DNA of 33,277 nucleotides from assembly GCA_934190685.1 (NCBI GenBank), contig CAKPTK010000008.1, forward strand, positions 1 to 33,277, given 5' to 3'. Shown one piece after another: positions 8,690 to 17,307 of this stretch. Made by a program: the position numbers and the translations under genes. Each line of letters starts with the position of its first letter. The first letter of the stretch is position 1. The notes under the pieces are model-generated. The model was not told the DNA's origin, did not search any database, and was given only the letters and a program-made list of their open reading frames with translations. This DNA comes from an uncultured Prevotella sp. (lineage in GTDB: Bacteria; Bacteroidota; Bacteroidia; Bacteroidales; Bacteroidaceae).

Positions 8690-9367
8690 CTACACGTGCT
8701 TGAGCTTCAATTCTACGGTACGTCCGAATTTACGTTTGCGCCAACTTCCATAAACGCGGTGAGTGGCGAACGTGTCGGCGAGCACGACAAAACGCTTGCG
8801 GGGGGCCAAATGGCGAGTGGGGTAGATGGTAAGGCCGTCCAACTTCTGCTCTACGTCTTCAAAGCGGAATCCGTATCGCTTGGCCACATCCACCATCACG
8901 TAAGGAGAGATGGTGTCGTTGAAGGTGCCGTCGGCGTTTTTAAAGTGTGTATTCCTATAATAATCAAGCACGTCCTTGCAATACTGATTCCCTTTCTCGC
9001 CGATGAAGAAAGCTGCTTGCAGTCCGAAAACAGGTTGCACTTTCTCGATCTTCTCGTTGAAGGTGGCAAAGCCATGCTCGGGAATGAATTCATCGAAGCG
9101 CTTGTAGAGGAAAATGTCGCTGTCCATATACACGCCGCCTTCTGTATAGACGGCATAAAACCTTACCACATCGGCGGCGAAAGCCCATTTGCGTTCGGCG
9201 AGCGCCTCGTCGATGAACGGACATCCGATAGCCTTGGCATCAGCATGGCGCCACACTCTGACCGTGTAGTCCGGCAGCACACGTTTCCATGTGTCCAGAC
9301 AAACTTTTATCTCCACGGGGTAAGGGTCGTTGCTGAACCAGCAAAGATGTATGATTTTAGGAATCAT
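8690..9367 (-). CDS. GT32-family glycosyltransferase (paralogue of the one at 2950)
   Basis: This 225-residue GT32 protein begins MIPKIIHLCWFSNDPYP, with the DXD motif at D82-S83-D84, exactly the residue number found in the plus-strand GT32 gene at 2950-3684. The core block ERKWAFAADVVRFYAVYTEG is nearly shared with it. I start at ATG 9367; the longer frame to 9415 runs into the promoter. It is the first gene of the minus-strand operon, about 40 bases downstream of the predicted transcription start. The role is probably capsule, O-antigen or core sugar transfer. Confidence 0.88.
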   Translation of the reverse strand: MIPKIIHLCWFSNDPYPVEIKVCLDTWKRVLPDYTVRVWRHADAKAIGCPFIDEALAERKWAFAADVVRFYAVYTEGGVYMDSDIFLYKRFDEFIPEHGFATFNEKIEKVQPVFGLQAAFFIGEKGNQYCKDVLDYYRNTHFKNADGTFNDTISPYVMVDVAKRYGFRFEDVEQKLDGLTIYPTRHLAPRKRFVVLADTFATHRVYGSWRKRKFGRTVELKLKHV

Positions 9368-9411
9368 TGTTGTAGTTTTGTCTTTATCTGCAAATAATCT
9401 TACAAGATATT

Positions 9412-9444
9412 GCAAATTTACGAATAAATAATAACCCCGTGAAA
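9412..9444 (-). promoter_or_regulatory. Bacteroidota-type promoter of the minus-strand glycan operon
   Basis: On the minus strand TAAATTTGC (9420-9412) is a perfect TAnnTTTGC -7 element, with TTTC (9444-9441) 20 bases upstream as the -33. It shares the 207-base divergent intergenic region with the korA promoter. Confidence 0.8.
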
Positions 9445-9518
9445 TATTTACCGAAAAATGTGTGTAAATACAGACTCATGCGAGATTTAGAGTGATAAAG
9501 TAAAAAATGGGTGATTGT

Positions 9519-9551
9519 CTTGCTTGGCATGGATTAATTTTCTATTTTTGC
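9519..9551 (+). promoter_or_regulatory. Bacteroidota-type promoter of korAB
   Basis: TATTTTTGC at 9543-9551 matches the -7 consensus, with CTTG at 9519-9522 at 20-base spacing as a near-consensus -33. The leader to the korA ATG at 9575 is only about 20 bases. Confidence 0.78.
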
Positions 9552-9574
9552 GCAGTTAAACTATTTTCTTGCGT

Positions 9575-11425
9575 ATGACAAAGCACATTGAAATCAAGGA
9601 ACTGGAGCAGGTGGTGGTCCGTTTCTCGGGCGACTCGGGCGACGGCATGCAGTTGGCGGGCAATATATTCTCTACCGTTTCCGCCACGGTGGGCAACGGC
9701 ATCTCCACCTTTCCGGACTATCCGGCTGACATCCGGGCACCTCACGGGTCGTTGACAGGCGTGTCGGGCTATCAGGTACACATCGGCGAGGGCAAAGTCT
9801 ATACACCGGGTGACCGATGCGATGTGCTGGTGGCGATGAACGCCGCAGCCCTTAAAACACAATATAAGTATGCCAAGCCTACAGCCACCATCATTATCGA
9901 TATAGACAGTTTCGGTCCTGACGATCTGGAGAAGGCGATGTTTCATTCTTCCGACTACCTTGCGGAGATGGGCATTGACCCCGACCGGGTGGTGGCGTGT
10001 CCCATCACCAAGATGGTCAAGGCGTGTCTCGCCGACAGTGGAATGGACAACAAGGCGGTACTGAAATGCCGCAATATGTTTGCCTTGGGACTGGTGTGCT
10101 GGCTATTCAACCGTGACCTGAAACTGGTAGACGATTTCCTGCGTGAAAAGTTTGCCGCCAAACCCCTCTTGGCTGACAACAACATGAAGGTGGTACGTGC
10201 CGGCTATGATTATGGACTCAACACCCAGCAGTCGGTGCCTTCCACCTACAGGGTGGAGTCGCACCACAAGGACAAGGGACGCTACATGGACATCACGGGC
10301 AACAAGGCGACCGCCTACGGACTGATTGCCGCAGCCGAGCGGGCGGGTTTGAGGCTCTATCTCGGTTCCTACCCCATCACCCCAGCCACCGACATTCTCC
10401 ATGAACTGGCGAAGCACAAGAGTCTCGGTGTCATCACCGTGCAGGCGGAAGACGAGATAGCTGCCTGTGCAAGCGCCATCGGTGCTGCGTTTGCCGGTGC
10501 CCTGGCAGCCACGTCCACCTCGGGTCCCGGCATCTGTCTGAAGTCGGAAGCCATCAATCTCGCTGTCATCGACGAGTTGCCGTTGGTGGTCATCGACGTG
10601 CAGCGTGGCGGGCCCTCTACAGGTATGCCCACCAAGAGCGAGCAGACAGACCTGCTGCAGGTGCTCTATGGCCGTAATGGCGAGAGTCCGATTCCTGTCA
10701 TCGCCGCCGTCAGTCCCACCAATTGCTTCGATGCGGCCTATATGGCGGCGAAGATCGCGTTGGAGCATCTCACGCCTGTGGTGTTGCTTTCCGACGCATT
10801 CATCGCCAACGGCTCCTCGGCATGGAAGTTGCCCGACATCCAGACGCTCCCCGACATCCATCCCCACTATGCGCCTCCTTCCCAGAAATATAGCTACTCT
10901 CCCTATCACCGCGACCCTGACACTTGTGTGCGTTATTGGGCGATACCGGGTCAGGAAGGCTATGAGCATATCCTTGGCGGACTGGAGAAAGACGGCGAGA
11001 CGGGTGCCATCTCTACCGAACCTGCCAACCACAACCGCATGGACCACTTGCGTGCCAAGAAGATAGACCTAATCCCTGTGCCCGACTTGGAGGTGCTGGG
11101 AGACACCGACGATGCAGAACTGCTGATTGTGGGTTTCGGCAGCACCTATGGTCATCTTTATACCGCCATGCAGGAACTGCGCCGGGAGGGGCGTCGGGTG
11201 GCGTTGGCGCAGTTTGAGTTTATCAACCCCTTGCCGAAGAACACGGCAGAGGTGCTCCGCCGTTATCCCAAGGTGGTGGTGGCAGAACAGAACCTCGGTC
11301 AGTTTGCCCAATACTTGCGGCAGAAGATAGACGATTTTGTGCCCTACCAGTATGACGAGGTCAAGGGACAACCCTTTGTGGTGGCAGACCTCAAACAGGC
11401 TTTTATCAAAATCATGGAGGAATAA
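9575..11425 (+). CDS. korA: 2-oxoacid:ferredoxin oxidoreductase, fused gamma-alpha subunit (2-oxoglutarate type)
   Basis: This subunit helps convert 2-oxoglutarate plus CoA to succinyl-CoA and CO2 with reduction of ferredoxin, in the cytoplasm, as part of the anaerobic TCA branch. The N-terminal gamma domain (about residues 5-190) has the FSGDSGDGMQLAG motif. The alpha domain (about 235-450) contains GSYPITPATDILHEL, the VQAEDEIAA segment and the TSTSGPG loop. The C-terminal domain (about 500-616) ends the protein. The gamma-alpha fusion is standard in Bacteroidota. ATG 9575 is preferred over the in-frame TTG at 9569. The beta subunit follows after 5 bases. No separate ferredoxin-like subunit gene is adjacent. 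2-oxoglutarate rather than pyruvate is inferred from two-subunit architecture. Confidence 0.93.
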   Translation: MTKHIEIKELEQVVVRFSGDSGDGMQLAGNIFSTVSATVGNGISTFPDYPADIRAPHGSLTGVSGYQVHIGEGKVYTPGDRCDVLVAMNAAALKTQYKYAKPTATIIIDIDSFGPDDLEKAMFHSSDYLAEMGIDPDRVVACPITKMVKACLADSGMDNKAVLKCRNMFALGLVCWLFNRDLKLVDDFLREKFAAKPLLADNNMKVVRAGYDYGLNTQQSVPSTYRVESHHKDKGRYMDITGNKATAYGLIAAAERAGLRLYLGSYPITPATDILHELAKHKSLGVITVQAEDEIAACASAIGAAFAGALAATSTSGPGICLKSEAINLAVIDELPLVVIDVQRGGPSTGMPTKSEQTDLLQVLYGRNGESPIPVIAAVSPTNCFDAAYMAAKIALEHLTPVVLLSDAFIANGSSAWKLPDIQTLPDIHPHYAPPSQKYSYSPYHRDPDTCVRYWAIPGQEGYEHILGGLEKDGETGAISTEPANHNRMDHLRAKKIDLIPVPDLEVLGDTDDAELLIVGFGSTYGHLYTAMQELRREGRRVALAQFEFINPLPKNTAEVLRRYPKVVVAEQNLGQFAQYLRQKIDDFVPYQYDEVKGQPFVVADLKQAFIKIMEE

Positions 11426-11430
11426 GCGAT

Positions 11431-12435
11431 ATGGAATATACAGCACAAGATTTCAAGAAAGGGCAGCCCCGCTGGTGTCCGGGCTGTGGCGACCATTTCT
11501 TCCTTGCGTCGCTGCAAAAAGCGATGGCGGAGTTGGGCGTGCCGCCCTACGAGACGGCGGTCATCTCGGGCATTGGCTGCTCGAGCCGTTTGCCCTATTA
11601 TGTCAACACTTATGCCATGCAGACCATCCATGGCCGTTCGGTGGCGATAGCTACGGGCGCCAAGGTGGTGAATCCCCGGCTCACGATTTGGCAAATCAGC
11701 GGCGACGGCGACGGACTGGCGATTGGTGGCAACCATTTCATCCATGCCATGCGCCGCAACATCGACCTGAACATGATTCTGCTCAACAACCGCATCTACG
11801 GACTCACCAAGGGACAGTATTCGCCCACCTCGCCCCGAGGTTTCGTCAGCAAGTCGTCTCCCTATGGCACGGTGGAGGATCCGTTCCGTCCGGCGGAGCT
11901 GTGCTTCGGCGCCCGCGGCCACTTCTTTGCCCGGGCTGTGGCGAACGACGGCGAGCATACGGTGGAGGTTCTCAAGGCCGCCTATCGCCACAAGGGAGCT
12001 TCGGTGTGTGAGATTTTGCAGAACTGCATGATTTTCAACAACGGAGCCTATGAACCTATCTACACCAAGGCGGGCAGGGCGCAACATGCCATCTATGTGG
12101 AACATGGACAGCCCCTCGTCTTCGGCGAGCACCATGAGTTTGGACTCATGCAGGAAGGCTTTGGACTGAAGGTGGTGAAGATAGGGGAGAACGGCGTGAC
12201 GATGGACGATATCTTGGTGCACGATGCCCATTGCGAGGACAACACCTTGCAGTTGAAGTTGGCGATGATGGACAATGAGCACGGCTTCCCTGTCGCCCTC
12301 GGTGTGATTCGAGATGTGGAGGCTCCCACCTATGAGGAGGCTGTCCATCAGCAGATAGAAGAGGTGAAGGCGCAGAAGAGCTACCACAACTTTGCCGAAC
12401 TCTTGGAGACAAACGACATCTGGGAGGTGAAGTGA
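11431..12435 (+). CDS. korB: 2-oxoacid:ferredoxin oxidoreductase, beta subunit (thiamine diphosphate and Fe-S binding)
   Basis: This is the catalytic beta partner of KorA. The GDGDGLAIGGNH motif starting at residue 91 and the downstream LLNNRIYGLTKGQ form the Mg-thiamine diphosphate site. Cysteines in RWCPGCGDH, in SGIGCSS and in the later VCEILQNC segment are placed like the four ligands of the proximal [4Fe-4S] cluster in this family. Length (334 residues) is normal. It is co-transcribed with korA (5-base gap) and followed by a strong terminator. The TSPRGF stretch after KGQYSPT is typical of 2-oxoglutarate-type beta subunits, but substrate preference remains inferred. Confidence 0.93.
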   Translation: MEYTAQDFKKGQPRWCPGCGDHFFLASLQKAMAELGVPPYETAVISGIGCSSRLPYYVNTYAMQTIHGRSVAIATGAKVVNPRLTIWQISGDGDGLAIGGNHFIHAMRRNIDLNMILLNNRIYGLTKGQYSPTSPRGFVSKSSPYGTVEDPFRPAELCFGARGHFFARAVANDGEHTVEVLKAAYRHKGASVCEILQNCMIFNNGAYEPIYTKAGRAQHAIYVEHGQPLVFGEHHEFGLMQEGFGLKVVKIGENGVTMDDILVHDAHCEDNTLQLKLAMMDNEHGFPVALGVIRDVEAPTYEEAVHQQIEEVKAQKSYHNFAELLETNDIWEVK

Positions 12436-12453
12436 CGGAACGAGAAGATACAG

Positions 12454-12497
12454 AAATCCCCGCAACCGGGTCTCGACGACCTTGTTGCGGGGATTTT
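12454..12497 (+). terminator. Rho-independent terminator of korAB
   Basis: The arms aaatccccgcaac (12454-12466) and gttgcggggattt (12484-12496) pair perfectly over 13 bases around a 17-base loop, ending in four T. They lie about 20 bases after the korB stop. The symmetric AAA/TTT flanks could also terminate the convergent minus-strand transcript. Confidence 0.9.
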
Positions 12498-12515
12498 CAG
12501 TTGCTTGTATGATGA

Positions 12516-12704
12516 TTAGTCTTTGTCAGTGTTTTTCCAAACGTTGAGGTCGCCGTCCTCTTCATGGAAGAAGAATTGGTTGCTCTTCACGTTGTCCACT
12601 TTTGTGTCTCTGTCGGCTGATATGGAGTACGAAGTGTCGTTCATGACAACGGCTTCTGTTTCCACAACGACAATCTGCGGAGAAGTATATGCTTTCTTGT
12701 TCAT
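12516..12704 (-). CDS. Small acidic peptide (62 residues), unknown function
   Basis: The protein starts MNKKAYTSPQIVVVETEAVV and ends in an acidic stretch with HEEDGDLNVW. I recognise it only as one of the many short Bacteroidota peptides of the pattern 'MKK-Y-x-P-x-I-x-VVE', often found next to secreted surface proteins. No function is known to me for them. It lacks a membrane segment, cysteines and a classical signal peptide. It starts 21 bases after the stop of the secreted protein at 12726-14042 and is probably the third gene of that operon. A real gene is supported by its close operon spacing, a terminator immediately downstream and the recognisable N-terminal pattern. Confidence 0.68.
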   Translation of the reverse strand: MNKKAYTSPQIVVVETEAVVMNDTSYSISADRDTKVDNVKSNQFFFHEEDGDLNVWKNTDKD

Positions 12705-12725
12705 GGCTTTATCTTTTTAGTGTTA

Positions 12726-14042
12726 TTATTTCATGATTTTCTTGATGCTGCCATCGCTCATCTTGACGATGTTCAATCCCTTGGCGAGGGATGCCTGCTG
12801 CTTGCCGGCAGCGTTGTAGATGGCGACGATGGTGGCGTTCTTGTTGGCTGCGGCGGTGTGGATGCCGGTGGTGTTGTTGTCAAAGTTGAACACGCTGCAG
12901 TTGCTGAGGCTCACTTGTGAACGGTCAACGGCAAAGTAAGCCTTGTGGGCAGGAATCTTTACCTCATCGTTGAGGATGAAGAAGCCGATCTTTCCTGTAG
13001 TGGGGTGGTTGGAGATTACCCAGTAATATTTGCTGTCCTCCTGCGTCGTCTCTTCTGTGGTACCGCTGAACAGGTTGGTGTCGATGGTGGCAGGAGTCTT
13101 GTCGTCGGCAAAGACGAAGTTGTAGTCGGCAGCGGCGGCATTGTCGGTGTGGAGCACGAAGCCTTGGCCGGCAGGCAGCACTTCGCCTTCTTCTGCACAT
13201 TTCTTCAGGGTCATGTTGCCCTTGTCGGCATCGTAGTCGTCCAGACGATAGGCGGCTACACCGGCAGGAACGATTGCGTTGAAGTCGAGGCAAACTGTAG
13301 CATAGTTGTCGCTGATGTTCACGGTGTAGGTCAAAGCCTTGATTTCTGCTATCACGTTGTTGAGCTCTTCAGTGTTGGCTACCACATTCTCATAAGTAGT
13401 TTCTTTTGCCAACACCTCGGTCAACTTAGCCTTGGTTGTTGCTGGCATGGCAACGTCCTTGTATGCCTTGGCTGTTGCGTAAGCTGTAGCATAGGCTGCG
13501 TAGTAGTTCTTGTAACCGTTTATCTGGTCTGTATTGTTTGGGTCAAGGAGAATCCAGTCGTTACCGGCATCATCTGTACTTGATGAAGTATATTTATTGG
13601 CATCTATGTCAGCTGTAAAATAATATTCTGTTTTACCTTCTGCTACCATGAATTTGTAGGAGCCATTATCAGAAGATTTGAAGATGAGATGTGTTGAGCT
13701 ACTATTATACACTCCTGTTTGATTTTTAAAAAAGCCAGCTCTTAGTCTAATTCTAAAATCGTTTTTGTCTTTTTTACAACTGAATGTAGTTTTGCTATCT
13801 GATGTCTCATAGGTTAAAGTCCAAACCTGAGCATTGTCAATGTTCTTTTCTGTTGGTTTAGAATCTGTCGTTAAGAAAATCTCATGACCGATATTGTAAA
13901 CAAGCGCTTCTTGGGAACTATTAGTTCTCGTCATACTAACCCATTTCCAGTTGTTCGGCTTCTCAACTTTAGCCGCACTGACATTAATCGCAGCCATGAG
14001 CCCGAAAAGGAGCAGGGCTGCCATGCGAGTAAATCTTTTCAT
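12726..14042 (-). CDS. Secreted protein of unknown function with type IX secretion-like C-terminal tail
   Basis: This 438-residue exported protein has a clear signal peptide (MKRFTRMAALLLFGLMAAINVSA, cleaved near residue 23). Residues about 30-165 look beta-rich and ligand-binding-like, with no family I can name. Residues about 170-237 are Ala/Tyr/Lys-rich and helical. Residues about 238-370 are again beta-rich. The last 40 residues (IYNAAGKQQASLAKGLNI...) resemble the Prevotella type IX secretion sorting tail. The helical part and tail match the C-terminus of the neighbouring enzyme at 14065-15831, from which it is separated by 22 bases, so the two are co-transcribed. Function unknown; probably surface-anchored or released. 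Confidence 0.78.
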   Translation of the reverse strand: MKRFTRMAALLLFGLMAAINVSAAKVEKPNNWKWVSMTRTNSSQEALVYNIGHEIFLTTDSKPTEKNIDNAQVWTLTYETSDSKTTFSCKKDKNDFRIRLRAGFFKNQTGVYNSSSTHLIFKSSDNGSYKFMVAEGKTEYYFTADIDANKYTSSSTDDAGNDWILLDPNNTDQINGYKNYYAAYATAYATAKAYKDVAMPATTKAKLTEVLAKETTYENVVANTEELNNVIAEIKALTYTVNISDNYATVCLDFNAIVPAGVAAYRLDDYDADKGNMTLKKCAEEGEVLPAGQGFVLHTDNAAAADYNFVFADDKTPATIDTNLFSGTTEETTQEDSKYYWVISNHPTTGKIGFFILNDEVKIPAHKAYFAVDRSQVSLSNCSVFNFDNNTTGIHTAAANKNATIVAIYNAAGKQQASLAKGLNIVKMSDGSIKKIMK

Positions 14043-14064
14043 TTTCTTGCGTATTTAAAAGTTA

Positions 14065-15831
14065 TTATTGCATTATCTTTCTCGTGGTGCCGTCACTCAT
14101 CTTCACGATGTTGAGGCCCTTGGAAAGGGCGGGGCGACGCTTGCCGTCGATGCCATAAATGGCGATGACGGTGGCGGAAGCGGCGGTGTGGGTGGGGATG
14201 CAGATGGCGGTAGTGGCATCGAGCTGTGCCTTGATGCGGGCTGCGATGTCTGTCAACTGGGCTGTGGTGCCGTTGTCACCCACACAGGTGGTATAGTTGG
14301 TCTTGGTCTTGAGCAGATTGTCCAACTCGGCTTTCAACGACTCGCTCACCTTCGTGTTGCCCGTATATTTGTTGGCAGCGGTAAAGGCTTCCACATAAGC
14401 ATTGTATGCCGCCTTCTGTGCCTCGCTGATTAGCAACCAGTCATTTTGTGTGGTGGCAGTGTTGGCGGCAGAATATTCGCCATTATCGTTCTCGTTGAAA
14501 TACTTGGTATAGGCCTTTCCCCATGATTTTCCAGAGATACTGAACTTATAGGCTCCCTCTGTTGACTCACTCTCTGTGAATTTCATCGCCTTGGCTCCTG
14601 ACTTACTTTTTACCGAGGCGGAACCTGTACCGAATGCGTCTACTTCCAATGCCAAGCGATAGCCATCCTTCTTGTCACGCTCAGAGTCGTTGTCCACCGT
14701 ACCGTTTGTGGTGCTGCGGAAATACCAGAAGGGTGCGTTGTTGATGTCGGTGACAGTGGCTTTGTTGGCGTTGCTGATGAAGTTCTTGAACGCCACATTA
14801 TATATATAGGCTGCTTGGTCAGCCTCGGTGAGCTTTTCGCCCACCCACCAGTCAGCAGCTGCAACGGGGCGTGTAGTAGAGCCGGAAATCTCGAAGTTCA
14901 CCACCACAGGCTTGTGGTCGCTCTGGTCAGCGCGCTCGTCCACGGAGAAATTAGTGGCGGCGAGCTGGAGTCCGTTGTCGTGGTTGATATAGAACACCTT
15001 GTCCACGATTTCGCCCTCCGTGTAACCCAAGTTGTCTACCATCAGTGGGTCGTCTCCTAGAGTGGGGTAGACGCCTTTCTTGCAAAGCGCTATCCATGCG
15101 TCTTTCACCGTCAAACGCCCGGTGGCGTTGAGTGTGTTGACGAATAAACCCTCCACATCGTCACGTGTGTAGCGGCTGTTGGTGTCACCCATCACGATGA
15201 TGGGGTGCCCGTTTGTATTGTTGATGATGGCGTTGGCGAGTTGCTTCCATTGCTCGGCGCGAGCCTTGATGTCCTTGTCGCTGTCGCCGGCGTCCATGTG
15301 CAGGATATAGACATCGATGAAGATGCCGCTGTCGATGGTCACCGTATAGAATCGGAAACCCTTGTCAATGAGTTCGTCGTTGCCTTGGTCGAAATAACCG
15401 TTGGAGGCGGTCCAGGAAGTCCACTGCTCGTCGGAGAGCGCAAAAGGCTTCTTGATGAAGAAGTTGAGGCCGTCAGTATGGAACTTGGGCAGACCTTTGC
15501 TCACTCCGCCTCGCCATGAGCCGATGTTGTAAGCGTCTGCCAACGGCGCTGTGAGTTGTGCGTTGTAGTCGAAGTCCTCGCTCACACCTACAATGTCATA
15601 TTGCTTCTCGCGCAGATAGTTGCCGATGTTGGTGGCACCCTCGGCGCCTTTTCCGTCCTCGTTGACAGGAATACCCGCGATTTTGACGGGCAGCCCATCC
15701 ACATTGTAAGTACAAATCGAAAAGGCTTTTTTCTCATTTTGTGCACTTGCGCCGCCGGTGTGGGCGAAAGCCAAGCACAAGACCATCACAAGCATTATCC
15801 AAGCCGATGGTATCCTAAATACAATCTTCAT
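14065..15831 (-). CDS. Secreted endonuclease/exonuclease/phosphatase-family enzyme with type IX-like tail
   Basis: This 588-residue protein has a signal peptide (about residues 1-31). Residues about 36-316 form an EEP (DNase I/sphingomyelinase-like) metallohydrolase domain: N43 in TYNVDGLP, the metal-binding Glu at E85 in VGVSEDF, H178 and D180 in LHMDAGD, D216 and N218 in MGDTNSR, and the catalytic D305-H306 in SDHKP. All key residues are present, so activity is expected. The substrate could be a phospholipid head group, sphingomyelin, inositol phosphate or nucleic acid, and sequence alone does not decide. Residues about 320-545 share a module with the downstream protein, and the tail (IYGIDGKRRPALSKGLNI...) is type IX-like. 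It is the first gene of a three-gene operon. Confidence 0.85.
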   Translation of the reverse strand: MKIVFRIPSAWIMLVMVLCLAFAHTGGASAQNEKKAFSICTYNVDGLPVKIAGIPVNEDGKGAEGATNIGNYLREKQYDIVGVSEDFDYNAQLTAPLADAYNIGSWRGGVSKGLPKFHTDGLNFFIKKPFALSDEQWTSWTASNGYFDQGNDELIDKGFRFYTVTIDSGIFIDVYILHMDAGDSDKDIKARAEQWKQLANAIINNTNGHPIIVMGDTNSRYTRDDVEGLFVNTLNATGRLTVKDAWIALCKKGVYPTLGDDPLMVDNLGYTEGEIVDKVFYINHDNGLQLAATNFSVDERADQSDHKPVVVNFEISGSTTRPVAAADWWVGEKLTEADQAAYIYNVAFKNFISNANKATVTDINNAPFWYFRSTTNGTVDNDSERDKKDGYRLALEVDAFGTGSASVKSKSGAKAMKFTESESTEGAYKFSISGKSWGKAYTKYFNENDNGEYSAANTATTQNDWLLISEAQKAAYNAYVEAFTAANKYTGNTKVSESLKAELDNLLKTKTNYTTCVGDNGTTAQLTDIAARIKAQLDATTAICIPTHTAASATVIAIYGIDGKRRPALSKGLNIVKMSDGTTRKIMQ

Positions 15832-15857
15832 TCCTTTTAACTACTTAATAATGAGCT

Positions 15858-15866
15858 GCAAAGGTA
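15858..15866 (-). promoter_or_regulatory. -7 element for the EEP-enzyme operon
   Basis: On the minus strand TACCTTTGC (15866-15858) is a perfect -7 match 27 bases before the start codon. The -33 is only weakly matched (a TTTTCC run near 15884-15889), so the promoter may be weak or activator-dependent. Confidence 0.65.
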
Positions 15867-15956
15867 CGAAAAACTATTTATCCGGAAAAGTTTTTATGTC
15901 CTTTTTTGCATTATTATTGTCTTGCATACTGCTTTTTGCCCCTGCGGGTTATGCCC

Positions 15957-17240
15957 TCAGATGATTTCATAGAGTGGTATGCACTCCAGATTGTCCTGTT
16001 TCTTGTAGGGCCGCATGGAGTATCGAATGGCATTCAAGGTAGGATTGTCCAGCAATAGCATAGACAGAGAATTGGCCCTGACATTTTCCTCTGCCTTTAC
16101 TTCTATGGGCAGCGGCTGTCCCTCTTTTTGTGTGACAAAGTCCAATTCAAGTCTGGATGTGTCTGTTTTATAATAATAAATGGGAGTTATGCCATGGCTT
16201 TTCATTTGTTGCAGCACGTAGTTCTCTGTCATTCCTCTCTTATATTCAGTGAATATATTGTTGTTGATAAGGACTTGTGATGGTTCTGTGTGGACAACTG
16301 CGCCCAACAATCCCACATCTGAGAGATAAAGCTTGAAGGCGGAGAAATCCTCATAGATGTCAAGTGGCAATGCCAATTTGCTACAGCGGGAAACCTTGTA
16401 AACCAATCCCGAGTCTACCAACCATTGTATGGCAAGTTCGAAATCTTTGGCTCTTGCCCCCTTGCGAATAGCTCCATAGATGAACTTCTTGTTGTCTTTG
16501 AAAAGTTGTGATGGCATGCTTTTCCACACTTGCCTTATGCGCTCCACCTGCTCTTTAGGCGCATGTTTGGAGAAGTCGAGTTCATAGCCATGTAAAATTT
16601 CATTTTGTATTCGCCTCACATCGTTTAGCGATTCTGTTTCTACAAATTGCTTAACAACTTCAGGCATTCCGCCAACGTAATAATACTGTCTCAATAAATC
16701 AACAAATTTGTCATGTAAAAGATTCATGGTTTGATGGTCATGACTTTTGAGAAGCTTATACATCTCCGTTTCTTTCTTGGCGAGCAAGAACTCTTCAAAG
16801 TTCATGGGGTAGACGTTGATTTCATTCACTTTACCAACAGGATAAGAAATGTCTTTGTGGAGCGAAATTCCCAAAAGTGAGCCAGCAACGGCAATATGGT
16901 ATTGTGGCGCATTCTCACAGAAATATTTCAAAGATTCTATGGCCTCTGGTATTTCTTGAATTTCATCTAAAATGATGAGTGTATCACCAGGGGTTATATC
17001 TACACCCGTAAGAGCACGCAGAGCCATGAGGATGCGGTTCACATTGAAATCTGTTTGAAAAATTTGTTTCGCAAGTTCGTTTTTCCTGCATATAATGTAT
17101 GCTTCTTTGGCATAATTCTGTTTGGCAAACTCATGCAAAGCCCAAGTCTTGCCAACTTGGCGTGCGCCATTTACAATTAAGGGCTTCCTGTTTGTACTGT
17201 GCGACCATTCTGTAAGTTGTTGTAATACAAGTCTTTCCAT
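15957..17240 (-). CDS. AAA-family ATPase with DUF4143-type C-terminal domain
   Basis: This 427-residue protein belongs to the AAA_14/DUF4143 ATPases, common in Bacteroidota and archaea and often multi-copy, with no settled function. The Walker A is GARQVGKT (residues 25-32) and the Walker B is LIILDEIQ with D92-E93. A sensor-like VAGSLLG follows the second. The C-terminal domain has ELDFV...LPIEVKAEEN, a D...E-x-K arrangement resembling a PD-(D/E)xK nuclease fold; this may be structural rather than catalytic. The gene stands alone with its own promoter, inside a duplicated 55-bp element. No toxin or mobile-element partner is adjacent. Confidence 0.9.
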   Translation of the reverse strand: MERLVLQQLTEWSHSTNRKPLIVNGARQVGKTWALHEFAKQNYAKEAYIICRKNELAKQIFQTDFNVNRILMALRALTGVDITPGDTLIILDEIQEIPEAIESLKYFCENAPQYHIAVAGSLLGISLHKDISYPVGKVNEINVYPMNFEEFLLAKKETEMYKLLKSHDHQTMNLLHDKFVDLLRQYYYVGGMPEVVKQFVETESLNDVRRIQNEILHGYELDFSKHAPKEQVERIRQVWKSMPSQLFKDNKKFIYGAIRKGARAKDFELAIQWLVDSGLVYKVSRCSKLALPLDIYEDFSAFKLYLSDVGLLGAVVHTEPSQVLINNNIFTEYKRGMTENYVLQQMKSHGITPIYYYKTDTSRLELDFVTQKEGQPLPIEVKAEENVRANSLSMLLLDNPTLNAIRYSMRPYKKQDNLECIPLYEII

Positions 17241-17248
17241 ATATATAA

Positions 17249-17303
17249 TACATTTTTTAGCGGATAAAGTGTATGAGTGTATACACTTTTTTGCACTTGT
17301 TTC
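17249..17303. repeat. Promoter-proximal 55-bp repeat, copy B (in ATPase leader)
   Basis: This copy begins tacattttttagcggataaa and ends ttgcacttgtttc, matching the copy at 17315-17369 at both ends. Its centre is an inverted repeat: aaagtgtat (17266-17274), a 6-base loop, atacacttt (17281-17289). It lies between the predicted transcription start and the start codon of the ATPase gene, so it would be transcribed as leader. Confidence 0.7.
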
Positions 17304-17307
17304 GTAT

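Noticed and set aside
15957..17240. Toxin-antitoxin or defence role for the AAA ATPase
   Set aside because: The gene is solitary, with no partner or mobile element nearby; nothing in the sequence supports a defence function.
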